Assembly (NCBI GenBank): GCA_035578155.1
Contig: JAPWDM010000005.1
Span: 24,736,877 to 24,800,876, forward strand
Direction of reading: 5' to 3'
DNA from: Brachynemurus nebulosus
Lineage: Eukaryota > Arthropoda > Insecta > Neuroptera > Myrmeleontidae
Length of the DNA stretch: 64,000 bases
Below, piece after piece: positions 22,093-34,084 of the stretch; the first letter of the stretch is position 1, and each line of letters begins with the position of its first letter. The notes under the pieces are model-generated. The model was not told the DNA's origin, did no database searches, and saw only the letters and a list, made by a program, of their open reading frames with translations. The position numbers and the translations under genes were made by a program.

Positions 22093-25000
22093 CTGCGGAA
22101 GAACCAAAAACAAATATGACTAATTTTGGCGCCTACTTGCTTATTATGGTTGTGATTACCTTTATTGATGTCTGAGATGAGTGGTGGGGGATGAATTGTT
22201 CTTAGGGGTGTGTTTCGGGTGTCTTCGGCGTCCCGACATCGCTTCGTTGCTCTCAATGACATTAACTGAAACAATAAGAATATTTTTATGATTTTTTCTG
22301 AAATAAGTTGTAGATAATTTAGATCTAAATAATTATGTAAACGATTATAAATAATTATGTAAACGATTTACTTTGTCTAATTTTCACTGATAATTTAAAA
22401 ATTTTCAAAGCAACTAGCGGGTACAGGAAGGTATTCAAATTTTATCATGATTTATTTGATGACGTCATCAAGTTTACTAAAATTTTCCATTGTTTTAAAA
22501 ACTGTAAATAAAATGATGAACTGTAAATGATAAAATAGGAAGTAAATTATAGGGTTTTGAAGTTGATCTGTTGTTTTTATCAGAATTAGTTTTGAAGTTG
22601 ATCTGTTGTTTTTATCAGAATATTTCTAAAAGGAATTTCATTATTTTAATAGTAAAAATAAAAAGTTCACACTCAAATTACCCTAATTCAGCCAGTCATC
22701 CAGTGGCGTATTTATCCTATGTGCCGCTCTAGGTTCCGTGAAAAATGCCCCCCCCCCTTCTTACCCCAAAGAGCTAAAAAAAATTTTTTAATAATTTTTT
22801 AACACTTTTTCCTTAAAAATGTGACGAGCAAAAAAAAAAACTTCAAATTCTAAATTTTGCGGCCTTTTTGGTACAAATTTGCCGCCCTAGGCTCCAGCTA
22901 GGGTTGCCAATCATACTTTATAATAAAGTATTCTACTTTATTTTTCACAAATATACTTTATACTTTTACATAAAAATAAAGTATGCTAAAATACTTTATT
23001 TTGAATCTTGACTGTGATTAAACTAAACAAAACTCTCCGGTACGTAATTCCCAAACGATTTATTAAATATTAAGATGGACGGTTTACCTATATTTTGAAT
23101 AAATAATTATACTTAAAATAATCCAGAAAACATCTACTAATAAATAAAAACAAAGAATTTGCAAAGAAAAATACTGCTGAAAAACGGTAATATACCTATA
23201 CTTAAAAATGCGTGTGATAACTTACCAAATATAAAAAAAAATGTATTATTTGCTTTCGGTTCCCAGAACCGTAGCTTTCACTGAGAGTTTTTTTGGTGAT
23301 GAATGTGAAGTGGCAGGAAATGAAATTTAACAGAAAATGAATTACATATTTATTTAAATCTAAATTTTCGATTGTATAAAATTAGCTATGAAACGTTCAT
23401 AGATAACAAAAATTGTTAGCATGACTGTGCTAAAATAAAGAAAAAAACTTAAATTTGGAAAATACTTTTTTTTTGACAAAGGGTTTTTAATGCCGTTTTT
23501 TTTTTTTTTATTAAAAGCTTTTATTTAACTTGGTATGTTAGTATGTTGGTTTAGATCAAATCTTGGAATCAAAATTTAGACAGGTTCTAATTGAGCTGGA
23601 GATTTCAAATTTTGCATACGTGTCTCACCTTGATGACAATGCAATATTGTATAATTAGTTTTGTCCGAAATCCCCCCAAACCAAAATTGTTGATTTTTAG
23701 TCGTGTGCAACTTTTTGACATTTCGAATTGTCAGATATTGTCTATTGATTTTACATTGCAATTTTTTGTTTCCATAGTTATGTCTGATTAGGGTAAATTA
23801 ACCGATTAAAATATAGGTAAAAAAATTACTTCTTTAATTTTTTTTTAAATTAATTGTAATCAGACTAAAAAGTAAAAAATAAATTAAAGTAAAAAAAATG
23901 TTTTTTAAGAAAAAGATTTTATTTAAAAATGGGCTAAATCAACTTTTGAGTGAAGTTTGAAGCAATATGCGACATAATTTATAAAAGCTTGAGGCGTTTA
24001 ATTAAGTTTGGTAACTACTGAAAAGTAAAATAGCTACAGTTATATCCAAAACAGAAATACCTAATTAATGATAACGCCTCAAGCTTTTATAAATTATGTT
24101 GCACATTGCTTCAAACTTCACTCAAAAGTTGATTTAGTCCATTTTTAAATAAAATCTTTTTCTTAAAAAAACATTTTTTTACTTTAATTTATTTTTTTTA
24201 CCAAAATTAGGCATGCGTGATCACTGGAAAAAGGATTTCTGTCGAACCAGTTATATTTCTAAAAGAATTTTCGTCATTTTTATAGTAAAAACGGAAAGTC
24301 ACGCATGTTTGTCCAACATATAAAGCATTACATAATATGGACAAGTCAGGCGTTTCAGAACTCCACTTTTCTTAAGCGGATCGGTTCTTTCTTTAGCTTT
24401 TATAAAGAGATTTACCTAAATTAACTGAAATGCGGGGATTACATTGGGGGGATAAGGTTAACATGTTGATGGTCATAGCCTATTATGACGAAAGGCTGAA
24501 CTGGTACACTATTTTGATACATACTAATACACTTTATATGGAATAGTTAACGTGGTACAGCGTTGTGTGGCAATTAGTCAGGTTTAACTTAATGTCAGCG
24601 TGTTAATAAGGGAAAATTGGATAAAATAAATTATTTCGAAAATCAGTAAGAATATTTTTGCTTATTATTTGATTTAGGGCCGGCGAGAGGGTGGGCCAGG
24701 TGAGGCAGTTGCCCCAGGGCCCGGGCTTAAAAAGGGGACCTGCAGCCTCGATTAGAGGTTCGGAGAAAGTGAGACCACTTTTTTTTTGCTCGGCAGTTGT
24801 ATTTTTGGAAATAAAATGTTGGAAAATTTTTTGTTGTGCCCGGGGGGCCGTCATTTCTCTCGCCGGCTCTGATTTGATTCGAAAAAAAAAAATAAAAATA
24901 AAAAAAAAATTAAATAAAATAAAAAATACATAGGTATATTTCAAAATTTATTAAGGAGTTCGCGTGGTAAAAAATTATCTGGTATATTAAACTATAATTA

Positions 25001-28000
25001 GTTATGGACCACCTACAATGCGCAAGCTAATTATTAAAACAATAAAAATATAATATTTTATTAAGTTGGACTTTGGTTTGTTTGTTTTTTCTTTTGCTTT
25101 TTAGCCAACTTTATGTTGCGTTAAGATATTTGTTTTGCTATAAGCTTTTTGTTTTTATAAATGTTAAGTATTGTGATTATGATTAACAAGAAGTTACTTG
25201 CATTCGTAATATTTCAAACGCAATAATATTTAAATAAAATATTGGATTCTAAATATATTTTGTCGAGGTTAGACTAGACCAGACATGTGCACCTGTGAAG
25301 ACTGTGGGCCGCAATACAAATATCATATTAAATCGCAGGTCGGACTTATAATTTGAATTTTGAAAGGACAGTGTAAAGAGATACTACCTAATAGTTTTAT
25401 TTCTAGAAAATGCTATTAAAAACAAGGTACATGGGGGTAATATGGTCACTTTAAGCTTTGAGGTCATATATCATAAACACTAGGAGAAGGAATGAGAAAA
25501 AAACCAATTGTCAAATTGTTAATGTATTGTTAAAAAAAAACCAAAAAAATTTTGGTAACAAAATCAGTTTAATTAAAACAAGGGAAAATGGCCATATTTC
25601 CATCATGTGCAGAAAATATGGTCATGATCATGTCTTCGTCATGTCTGTGAAGGATAATTTACTTTTTTCGTCATATTTCCTGCAGATGTTGAAGGTCTAG
25701 GTTGAAGAGAGAATGAAGAAATAGAAGGTCAATCCTTATGACAATCCGGGAAGTTTACTGAGGTAGTTTTGTTCAATGTTAATCCAATTCGGAAAAATTG
25801 AACACAAATTTCTGCAGAACTGAACTTTTTTAACTGTCAAAGTGGCGTTAAACAGTACCCACGACATCTGGTTTACTAATTTGCTTGTCTATGGGCTCTA
25901 TACTAATGGTGCCGTATGTTATATATTTCTTGTACGTTTCGAAATGTAAGAAAATGACCATATTAACCAATTGACTATATTATCCCCAGGTACCTTGTTA
26001 AAACATTGTGAAGAATAATATTGTGTAAATATGAATACATATTATACGTCAACTTTCTAAAAATATCTCTATTTGTAATTAAAATTGTAGATATACAAGA
26101 TATTTTTTTAGATCTAAGGGTGAGGTTCAATAAAATTTCAAAATTGTAACAAGGACCAGATAAAATCAAACGGAGGGCCAGATTTGCAGGCTGGAGTCCT
26201 TCTCTAGTTGCTATTAGAAGTGAGCAATTTTGTTTCCGTTTAAATAAAACATACCGATTATAATTTCGTTATAAAACATCAATTTGGAAGGGGCGGGTAA
26301 AGGGAAAGGGTGAATATAAATGACTGAAATGAGAAATTAAAGTGCTGACAATTGGAAAATACATTAAAAATTAATCAAAAATACCTAAAATAATATTTAT
26401 CGATTTATTTTAGATATTTGATAATGTAATATTGACTTTAGTATGCAAACATAACGTTATAGGCAACAAATAAATCGTCAAACAGGTATTTAAATGATAC
26501 GATTGGCTCCAAAACCAAACATATTATTATCATTTCATTGATTTCGAAAAATATTCTTTGATTTATACGACCATTTCAAAATTACCACGAGCTATTACAT
26601 TTCATATAAACGCTACGGAATACTACTCGGTTAAAATACAAACGGATGATACTAACAAGAACTATATAACACTGAAAATAAATGTTTCTTATTTCGTAAA
26701 TTTTTAACACAATAAAAACATAATTGTTGCAATTGTTTAGTAAATATGAACTATATTTTATAAAATTTCAAGAACATAGTAATATCTCTTAAAGTAGGAG
26801 AGACCGAGGTAATAAGAGCCAAGCTCAAAAAACACCAAAGATTCAGGATCATACATTTTAAAAAATAAGTAATGATAACTTCAATATGTTCACTTTATCA
26901 CCAATAACTTGTTGATAAGTTTGTAACAGGTTTTGAATCTTCTTTAGTTAATTGAAAAGAGCTTTGCATTTGAACTAGGTCTAAAAGTTCGCGACTTCTC
27001 ACCGATTTCTGTTACTGTATTAAGTTTTTGAATATTTTTGGTATGTAATTTGTTGACGGAAAACATGAAAAATAATAAACAATTATTGAAAATCTTAAAA
27101 ACCCTCTTCATAATTGAACTCTACTCTTGTCTCTTCTTACCCCATTTTTAAATTTTTGTTGGGTAATAAGAGACACCTGTTTTTAGATAATCTGTTGAAG
27201 TGAAGATTTAAAAGTAACCATAAACTGATATTTAAAGTGACATTAACAGTATAAGACATTTTTAAAAATGCCTAGAACTTATCATAAAAAGAAATATTCG
27301 GTGTAAATTTAACCACGAATACATGAAAAGAGCCATTTTAGATGTAAACAGAGGAATACCTATTAGGACTGCAGCAGCAAAATTTAATGTTTCAATTTCC
27401 GCTTTGGGCAAACACTACAAAAACCCTGGCAAAAAAATTGAAGGCGGTCGCAAGCAAGAAATTCCAGAAGAGGTGAATGCAAGATCACAATCCCAGTGCT
27501 AAATTTGTCAAGGTCAACCCTTCTAAGGGAAAGACTCTTATAAAGCCTACTAAGAAGCATTAATCCCTCTGACACAGACTGCAATGAAAATATTATTTAT
27601 GTTAAATAGACTCACATTGAAACAGTGAAGTGAGAGACATCGGTAACACGATGAAAAAAGAAATTAGGCTTTATTTTTCAAAATCTTATGTAAATTTTAA
27701 AGTAATTTAGGCTAAAATATAATCATTACTTTAATTAGGGAATATTAAAATGTTTGTTTACGAGCTACCGTTAATTCAGACATCATACAAGATCATTTAA
27801 AATTATTAAAATAATTTTTCATAGAAACTATATTTTTCAATAACACAATTTATTTGGATTTTAACTTTGCTTTTGAATAATTGAAAAAAGATTTCGTATC
27901 CATTTCAAATTTTTTTGTCATGTATCACGCTTGTCTTTGGCCCAATGGATTGTACAAAATAACAAGAAAGTAAATTTTTTATTAACTGGTATTAAATATT

Positions 28001-28217
28001 AAGATAAACGAATTTCAGAAACCAAGTTTTGATTTTTTTTTAACCTAAGATATTTTGAGAACGGCTGTAAGTACCTATTTGTAAGTAAAAAGAATTAGTT
28101 GATTCAGAATTTTCTCTAAATATCTGCTATTCCTTCAATTATTGATTTTACATTTGTTTATATGGGCAGCTAGAGGCGATGTCTCTTCTTACCCCAGCAG
28201 GGGTTACAAGAGACGCG

Positions 28218-28276
<59 letters not shown>

Positions 28277-29461
28277 CCCTACCAAAGCTCTTATCATTTC
28301 CAAGATATTTAAGAAAATTGAAAAAAGTCAAATTTTCAGGGGTGAGTTTCACCCCCTTAAATCGCTTATGGGCACGAATGAAATATGGCTCGTGATTTGT
28401 TTTAATAAGATCTACAATCCACCAAAGTTTCAAAAATTTCTGAGAGATACAGATGGATACCTTTCCTTGTTAGATGTAAACAAACACCGGCTTTCATTCT
28501 TAATTTATTGTTGTAATTTTAGTATAGATTATGTAAAAACGATTTTTTTATTCTTGGATCATCAGTGACTTGTCCACTTAATAAAATTAACAGTACAAGA
28601 TTTTTAATTGTCCGTTTTGTAGCGAGATAAGAATTTATTTGTGATAAATCTTAACAGAGAAAGAAATTGATAACTGGAAATTATCTATTAAATACTAGGC
28701 TATTTAAATTTTAATTTAGATGAACCAACCGTGGCGGTTATGAAACTGGATCGACTAATACAATAAATATTTCAATAATAATGTACCTTATTTCCTAGAG
28801 CCGCTTCTCTTGCCAACAAAACCGCTAGGCCACGTACACGTCGACCGGATCCTAAACTTCGGCGTGCCTCGCTCGTTGATTTGGCTTCAGGTCGCGGATG
28901 ATCGTGTACACCTTTAGCTTGAAAAAAAATCGCGTGTTCGGTGTGCCGCCAAAAATGTGTCACCGGATATCCACAATGGCCACGACACGGTAAAATTTCT
29001 AAACGTCCGGCACACTGTCGATTCGGACACGGTTTGCCCTGCTGTTTTTTGCGTGCTTTATCACAAATGGCCGGTCGCAAGTGAACTCGTTCGCCGGTTT
29101 GTAGCGTACATCGCAGCGAACAAATTAACACGCCCAAACAACTTTTTTTCAAAATGTGCACGTTATGGTTGTTTGTGTTTCGCATCGCCCAACCGGATGA
29201 GTGTCGTTTCGCCTCTTCGGATGTTGCGGGATAAACGAGACGGCAATGTCCATCGGCCCATTCGGCAAATTTGTCGAATTCACTGATACGTGGTATTGAT
29301 GTGTCATTGATATCCCAATCGGCTGTGGTCGCGGATACAATGCCACCACCGCCATTTGATTGTCCACCGCCCATGGCACCATTTGTTGGTAATTGACAAT
29401 GAGTACTCATTGCCGGCGAGGCTTGTCTGTGCCTGAAAATTTCCGAAAAATTAGAATTCAT
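20960..29461 (-). CDS. gcm: glial cells missing (gcm), GCM-domain transcription factor; three exons seen
   Basis: This entry spans the gene. Exons in transcript order are 29432 (or 29461) to 28787, 22265-22160 and 22092-20960. GT-AG borders and phases (0, then 1) agree and give 620 codons from the ATG at 29410, or 637 from the ATG at 29461. GCM proteins are nuclear, zinc-containing factors binding sites near ATGCGGGT; in Drosophila gcm drives glial and haemocyte fate. The GCM domain is residues 32-175 (numbered from 29410), followed by a cysteine-rich motif at 245-257 and an Asn/Ser/Gln-rich, presumably activating, tail. The first intron is 6521 bp and rich in transposons. An upstream non-coding or short coding exon is likely but was not found. 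Convergent neighbour: RB1CC1. Confidence 0.93.
22160..22265 (-). CDS. gcm: gcm linker exon
   Basis: This is a 106-bp exon with acceptor TTGTTTCAG and donor GTAATC. It encodes [20 protein letters not shown] and then [15 protein letters not shown], and its last base opens a Gly codon. It is needed to reconcile phases: the GCM exon ends in phase 0 whereas the final exon starts with two bases of a codon. No ORF scan would call it by itself. The 67-bp intron after it matches the short-intron class of the neighbouring gene. Confidence 0.88.
22450..22690 (+). repeat. copy of the roughly 300-bp TGACGTCA unit
   Basis: GATGACGTCATCAAGTTTAC, then AAAATTTTCCA and CTGTAAATAAAATGAT, match units at 41.3-41.7 and 45.5-46.0 kb. 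The middle contains an exact short tandem duplication (TTTTGAAGTTGATCTGTTGT twice, near 22555 and 22588). It lies in gcm intron 1, just upstream of the linker exon. Confidence 0.6.
22700..22900. mobile_element. fragment of a hAT-like MITE (CAGTGGCGTATTTATCC end)
   Basis: It starts CAGTGGCGTATTTATCC and contains ACGAGCAAAAAAAAAA, TTGCCGCCCTAGGCTCCA and a C9 tract. The same order of motifs occurs at 62098-62287. The right terminus is missing here. Confidence 0.5.
23871..24202. repeat. large foldback element, arms about 130 bp
   Basis: The left arm (GTAAAAAATAAATTAAAG, AAAAAGATTTTATTTAAAAA, AACTTTTGAGTGAAGTTTGA, TTATAAAAGCTTGAGGCG) returns in inverse on the right (CGCCTCAAGCTTTTATAA, TCAAACTTCACTCAAAAGTT) with very few differences. 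The spacer is about 75 bp. A transcript through gcm intron 1 would form a long double-stranded stem here. Confidence 0.8.
24675..24871. mobile_element. hAT MITE, 197 bp, exact 8-bp duplication
   Basis: The termini GGGCCGGCGAGAG and CTCTCGCCGGCTCTG are inverted. The flanks ATTTGATT at 24667-24674 and 24872-24879 are identical. The GC-rich ends stand out against the AT-rich gcm intron. A small ORF across it (24691-24933) is not a gene. Confidence 0.85.
25425..25995. mobile_element. TIR element (AGGTACATGGGGGTAATATG), copy A
   Basis: The ends AGGTACATGGGGGTAATATG and its diverged inverse (TATTATCCCCAGGTACCT) bound 571 bp. The interior matches, in reverse complement, the element at 31247-31872, including CTGCAGAACTGAACTTTTTT and TTCCTGCAGATG. 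It is intronic in gcm. Short ORFs inside are without recognisable protein. Confidence 0.75.
26800..28216. mobile_element. decayed pogo-like transposon region in gcm intron 1
   Basis: This stretch contains a broken pogo-type transposase N-terminus (27268-27480). The motifs GGTAATAAGAG near 26816, GTCTCTTCTTACCCCA near 27128 and TCTCTTCTTACCCCAGC near 28181 look like old termini or repeats of one element. The exact borders could not be set. Confidence 0.45.
27268..27480 (+). pseudogene. broken pogo-type transposase N-terminus
   Basis: An ATG at 27268 opens [12 protein letters not shown] and then a stop. In a shifted frame from 27323 the sequence reads [20 protein letters not shown] and continues [13 protein letters not shown], which has the spacing of the pipsqueak-type helix-turn-helix at the start of pogo/jerky transposases (an Ala-Ala-x-x-Phe-x-Val-turn-Ser-Leu pattern). 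Frameshift and stop show it is dead. Confidence 0.65.
28223..28273. repeat. (TA)n microsatellite
   Basis: About 25 uninterrupted TA units. It creates artefactual Ile-Tyr repeat ORFs on both strands. Confidence 0.95.
28787..29432 (-). CDS. gcm: gcm exon with complete GCM DNA-binding domain
   Basis: The whole DNA-binding domain sits in this exon: WDIND, then [54 protein letters not shown] and [15 protein letters not shown]. Cysteines at residues 91, 97, 101, 116, 128, 133, 142 and 146 and the HFWRH and VHDH histidines are all present, as expected for the two-zinc GCM fold. The 5' border uses a good acceptor (TTTTCAG, with branch-like TTCTAAT 15-20 bases before it). The open frame also extends to an ATG at 29461 with an in-frame stop 12 bases further up, so the start is ambiguous. 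The donor GTACAT follows ...ALGNK in phase 0. The exon is far richer in GC than its surroundings. Confidence 0.95.
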
Positions 29462-31246
29462 TTTGTGAAATTTTTATATAAATTTATAAAATTTTGAATA
29501 GGATATTGCCAAAAATTAATTTATGAGGGGTTAGTGTAGATTTAAACTTACATAAAAATATTTTCCATTCTGAAATTTATAAAATTTAGAAATTAACACA
29601 GACATTTTGGTTCATTACTTAAGTCTCTATTTAATCACTTTAAAACACTTGTTCAAATTTGAAATTTGGAAAAAATCCATTGTTTAATTGTTACAGACTT
29701 AACTAATCTGCAGTTTCAATTGTTTACTGAATATCATTCTGAAAAATGGTCTTTAAATGATGGTAGCTTAATTGAACATAAGTAATAAAAATGAATTCTA
29801 CCAACCAAATTGTCCTTAAGTATCGATCAGATATTTTTAAAATATTTTAATGTACATACAACTGACTTGCAAAAATTGTTAAAATTGCGTGTAATGTAAG
29901 TTTTTCTTTATTTTTTTCTTTGATTTTTGTTTTGATATTTTTGTTTACTTTTATAAACTTTAATTTCATTCAGAGTTAGAAAACAAAAAGCGCGTGTTAC
30001 GTGAAAATTCTACAGAATTTTTTCTATAGGCAATTTAATTCATGTGTATTAAGTTCCCATAAGAATATTGTAATTTTTTCATTTTTCCTGTGAAAAAAGT
30101 TAGGACAGACTTTTACAGCAAAAAAAGCAAATTTTTTATTGATCATTTCACTATAGGTGATCACGTTAAAAATGAAAAAAAGTTTTTATTGGTAAATTTA
30201 CCTGATTTCAAAATCATAGTAACGAAATATTAAATAACAGTATGAATTATACTAACTTATTTTAGCCATTAAATTGTCTTATTGTGTTACACTTGAGTTT
30301 TAATATCTTTTCTGAATAAATTTGTATTTTCTGAAACTGAAATTTGTCCCTAGGACAGCTAAATCTCTTTTTATGCGGTCTTTTTTGTGTGTTTTTTTTG
30401 TGCAATTTTTTATGCGATTTTTTTTATGCGGTTTTTAAAAAAAAGGCCATTAAAATGCATTATATGAATCAAAATCAAGAGACAGTAAGAGACTTAAACA
30501 TTTACTATATAATAACTTTCTCTGATAAATATATTTTTTAACGGCTTTTAAGCATTTAATCAATACATTGCATAAGAACATAAGTTATTGCATCATTTAA
30601 TTTTTTTACAGATGTATTTTTCAAAATTTTCATAATATTATAAAAATGAAATAAAATGTTTCTACGTGTAAATTGAGGCTTTATCTTGTTTAGAAAAGCA
30701 ACTTCTATTGAAATTGTGAGGTTTTGAGCGTTTTGAGTTATGTTTTTCGATGAAACTTTTTATAGCTATTTATGATATTTTGAATATATTTTTTTTGTGC
30801 GTTTTTTTATGCTGTCGCTATCCATCGTAAAAAAAGGTTCAGCTGTACAAGTAATTTAACTTGAAGAATTGTCAACCTAAAGACACTCCATAGCTACGCT
30901 ATCATGTTTTTGCTATAATTGACAATAATTTTTCTCGTTAAATTGCTAGGCAATAAATTTGGCGTTATATGTAAACACAAATTCGTTCAAAAAATACAAA
31001 TCTCTTGTGTCATTTAATTTGCTATATGAAAGCTTATATGTACCGAATCATAGTTAAGCCTATTTTATTATTCTGTTAAAAATGTGACAAGTTATATTTT
31101 AGCGCACTAGTGCCACAAAGAATGGTATACCTACTTGACATATCTATTTTAATAATTTTAATTTTATTGTAAATACAAACTATGCTAATTTTATTTGCAT
31201 AGCATTTTATACATAATATTAATTAATAATTACACAATCTGTACTA
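29462..31246. other. gcm 5' flank or first intron, no exon recognised
   Basis: AT-rich sequence. No coding exon could be joined to the acceptor at 29433, and no clear core promoter was seen. Near 30360-30450 and 30790 a motif like TTTTTTATGCGGTTTTT recurs several times. Confidence 0.4.
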
Positions 31247-31723
31247 AGGTACCTGAGGGTAATATGGTCAATCGGTTAATATGGTCATTTTCTTATATCT
31301 CGAAAAGTACAAGAAATATATATAACAGACGGCACCATTAGTATAGAGCCCATAGACAAGCAAATCAGTAAACCAGATATCGTGGGTACTGTTTTACAGA
31401 CGCCACTTTGACAGTTAAAAAAGTTCAGTTCTGCAGAAATTTGTGTTCAATTTTGCCGAATTGAATTAACATTGAACAAAACTACCTCAGTAAACTTCCC
31501 GGATTGTCATAAGGATCGACTTTCTATTTCTTCATTCTCTGTTCAACCTAGACCTTAAACATCTGCAGGAAATATGGACGAAAAAAGTAAATTATCCTTC
31601 ACAGACATGACGAAGACATGATCATGACCATATTTTCTGCACATGATGGAAATATGGCCATTTTCCCTTGTTTTAAGTAAACTGATTTTTTTTAAGTTCT
31701 TAATTGTTACCAAAAGTTTTTTG

Positions 31724-31768
<45 letters not shown>

Positions 31769-31872
31769 TACATTAACAATAGTTGACAATTGGTTTTTTT
31801 CTCTTTCGGTCTCCTAGTGTTTATGATATATGACCTCAAAGCTTAAGGTGACCATATTACCCCCATGTACCT
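31247..31872. mobile_element. TIR element (AGGTACCTGAGGGTAATATG), copy B, inverted
   Basis: The ends are AGGTACCTGAGGGTAATATG and its inverse CCCCCATGTACCT, flanked by TA on both sides. The interior is the reverse complement of copy A at 25425-25995, with a 40-base T tract (31725-31764) added. Together the two copies flank the gcm DNA-binding exon in opposite orientation. Confidence 0.75.
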
Positions 31873-33500
31873 TATTATTAATATTTATTTCAGACAATTT
31901 TTATTTCTTTTTTTTAAATATTAATAATTTATATTAAAAAATCTCCTAAAAAAGGTCTCAATATTTTATTAACTTCAGATGAGTAACAATAACAACTAAA
32001 GCATACCTTAACATTTATAACAAATTTTTCTATGCCAGCTACTTATATCCCTGAGGAGACCCAGGGCAAAATTTCGAAAACTTATAAAATATAATTTGTA
32101 GAAATTTTTGATTTGTAATAACCTTGTTTTTGACAACTCTTTTTAAAAATGCATCTATCTACCTCTAAAATCTACCTCTAACAATAAGATAAATTTTGTT
32201 CCTTTATAACCTTTGAACGGAATACTCTTTTACATCGAATTTCTTTTTGACTATATATCGAATTTCTTTTTGACTATATGCTTATATTATATCAATCATT
32301 TATCAGTTTCTGAACCGAATCCCTCCCACATAGCAGGCTATAAAAAATAGAAACGGGACCGGAAAGTCTTACAACTGTATTGTTTTGATCTTGATGTTTG
32401 TAATTACAGTTTGGACACCCGAATACGTAGCGTCAACTGTATATAAAACAAAATTGCAACTGTTCAGTAATTTTTCATCAATAAAATAAAAAGTAAGAAT
32501 ACTTAATTGATGATTTATATACTTTGTAAAAAAAAAATTACACATCATACAGTATTGAGTAGCAGTCCGCATATGTAAGTACAACGTACGTACTCATAAG
32601 TGCGTACATCACCAAGGTATTGTTTTATTGGTTGATTGATTTTAATTATTATTAATGATTTAACTACATTTCAATGAATGCTAGTTACAACGCAATGTGA
32701 TGTATCTGAATTACAATTGATTCTGATAGCTCTTTACACCACTAGTATTACGACTATTGTCATACAAATATTACACAAAAATATTGTAAAAACAAAATTA
32801 CAGGGTGTTACAACGAAAATCGAGAAGTAGTTTTGAAGATAAACTTTAAGAAAAGTATAAATATTTGTTCACTGTTTTCTTGTTGGAATATCATTATTAC
32901 TAAATATTTAAAATAATATTTAAATAAATTTTGAAATGGGGAATTTGACTAATTTTGAGAAACTATTTTAAAACACACATATTTATGTATTATGCATGTA
33001 TACGTTTTTAATTTTTAAAAATAATGCCGAAAATTGTTAGAAAAAATTATTTTAGTATTTGTTATCAAAATTTGCGCGAAAACGTTTACTAGCTGTCAGT
33101 TACGTCACATTCTCTAAATAGCAACAGGTGTTCTGTAACTAAGAAAAATAAATGTTTATTTTTCCTGTAACTAGGAAAATAAATTGTTGATTTTTAAAAA
33201 AATTAATTAAATTTTAATTAATTTCCATAGTGATGTTTGCTAACCGGAATTTAAGCAGCGACATAGTGGCGATAGTGTTGAAATATAAGAGAAAGCAACG
33301 TCACAGCCCGTTTCTGCTTAAACGTGGATTTTAGTTAAAAAATTACTTTTTTAATTAATTTTTTTAAAATCAAATAATGATAGTTAAGATGCATTAGTAT
33401 AATAAATTGCTGTTTTTTATTATAAATTTTCATTAAAATTTGTTTTCATTGCTTTTCTTTGATACTGTCAAATACCCCATTCCCTTCAACAATATGATTG
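31873..33500. other. intergenic, nothing recognised
   Basis: AT-rich with short tandem duplications (for example ATATCGAATTTCTTTTTGAC twice near 32240-32275). No protein-like ORF or TIR pair was found. Confidence 0.35.
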
Positions 33501-34045
33501 ATTTTTGAGAGTAGTTTTCTTTTTTTAGTGGTGAAAAATGAAAAGAACAACTTGGAAAACCTACATTTTCATTTCGCTTCTAATCTCATCATTGTAACAT
33601 TTTATTTACAATAATAGTAAACTTTATGACGTCATTAAATTAAAAAATGGCTTTTTTCCAATCAGGATCTATACAAGTGACGTGATTAGTTGAATTAGGG
33701 TAATTTAGGTGTAAACTCTTCATTTTTCCAATTAAAATGGCGAAATTTCTTTGAGAAATATGACCGATTCGATAGAAATCTTTTTTCTGGCGATTCTATA
33801 TCAATAATTTTGGTAAAAATGCAAAGAACGACTTTGAAAACCTACAATTCGTTCCTGATTCCATTATTCTATCGTTATGTTTACCGTTTTTAAGACACTG
33901 GAAAATTTTATTAAACTCGGTGACGTCATGAAATTTAAACATTTATTTGTCTTCAACTCAAGCGTTATGGAAGTGATTTGAATTAGGATAAATTGGGTGT
34001 GAATTTTTCATTTTTGCTGCCAAAATGCCGAAATTTCTTTTGGTA
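33500..34045 (-). repeat. two tandem copies of the roughly 300-bp TGACGTCA unit
   Basis: TGACGTCA occurs at 33627-33634 and 33921-33928, 294 bases apart. Each is preceded by the same series read on the minus strand (CCTACAATTCG or CCTACATTTTC, then TTTACAATAATAGTAAACTT-like sequence). AAAATGGCGAAATTTCTTT and AAAATGCCGAAATTTCTTT mark the same place in the two copies. Confidence 0.65.
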
Positions 34046-34084
34046 GTAGGCGTTTGTTGTCGTTTTAAAAGAATTTGCCACTTT

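Noticed and set aside
21807..22274. 155-codon minus-strand ORF overlapping gcm
   Set aside because: Its first third is the gcm linker exon, but it then reads through the 67-bp intron and continues out of frame over the final gcm exon. Splice sites and the conserved cysteine motif favour the spliced frame.
24691..24933. 80-codon ORF in gcm intron 1
   Set aside because: It lies across a hAT MITE and an A-rich tract and has no protein-like features.
25458..25700. small ORF, with a matching one at 31555-31839
   Set aside because: Both are the same stretch of a repeated TIR element in inverted copies. The frame differs by insertions and a Lys tract from poly(A), so it is not a conserved protein.
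28179..28568. ORF with a long Ile-Tyr repeat
   Set aside because: It is a translation of the (TA)n microsatellite. The same holds for the ORFs at 48361-48690, 49687-49908 and 56379-56570.
28957..29286. plus-strand ORF opposite the GCM domain
   Set aside because: It is antisense to a highly conserved DNA-binding exon and matches nothing recognisable.
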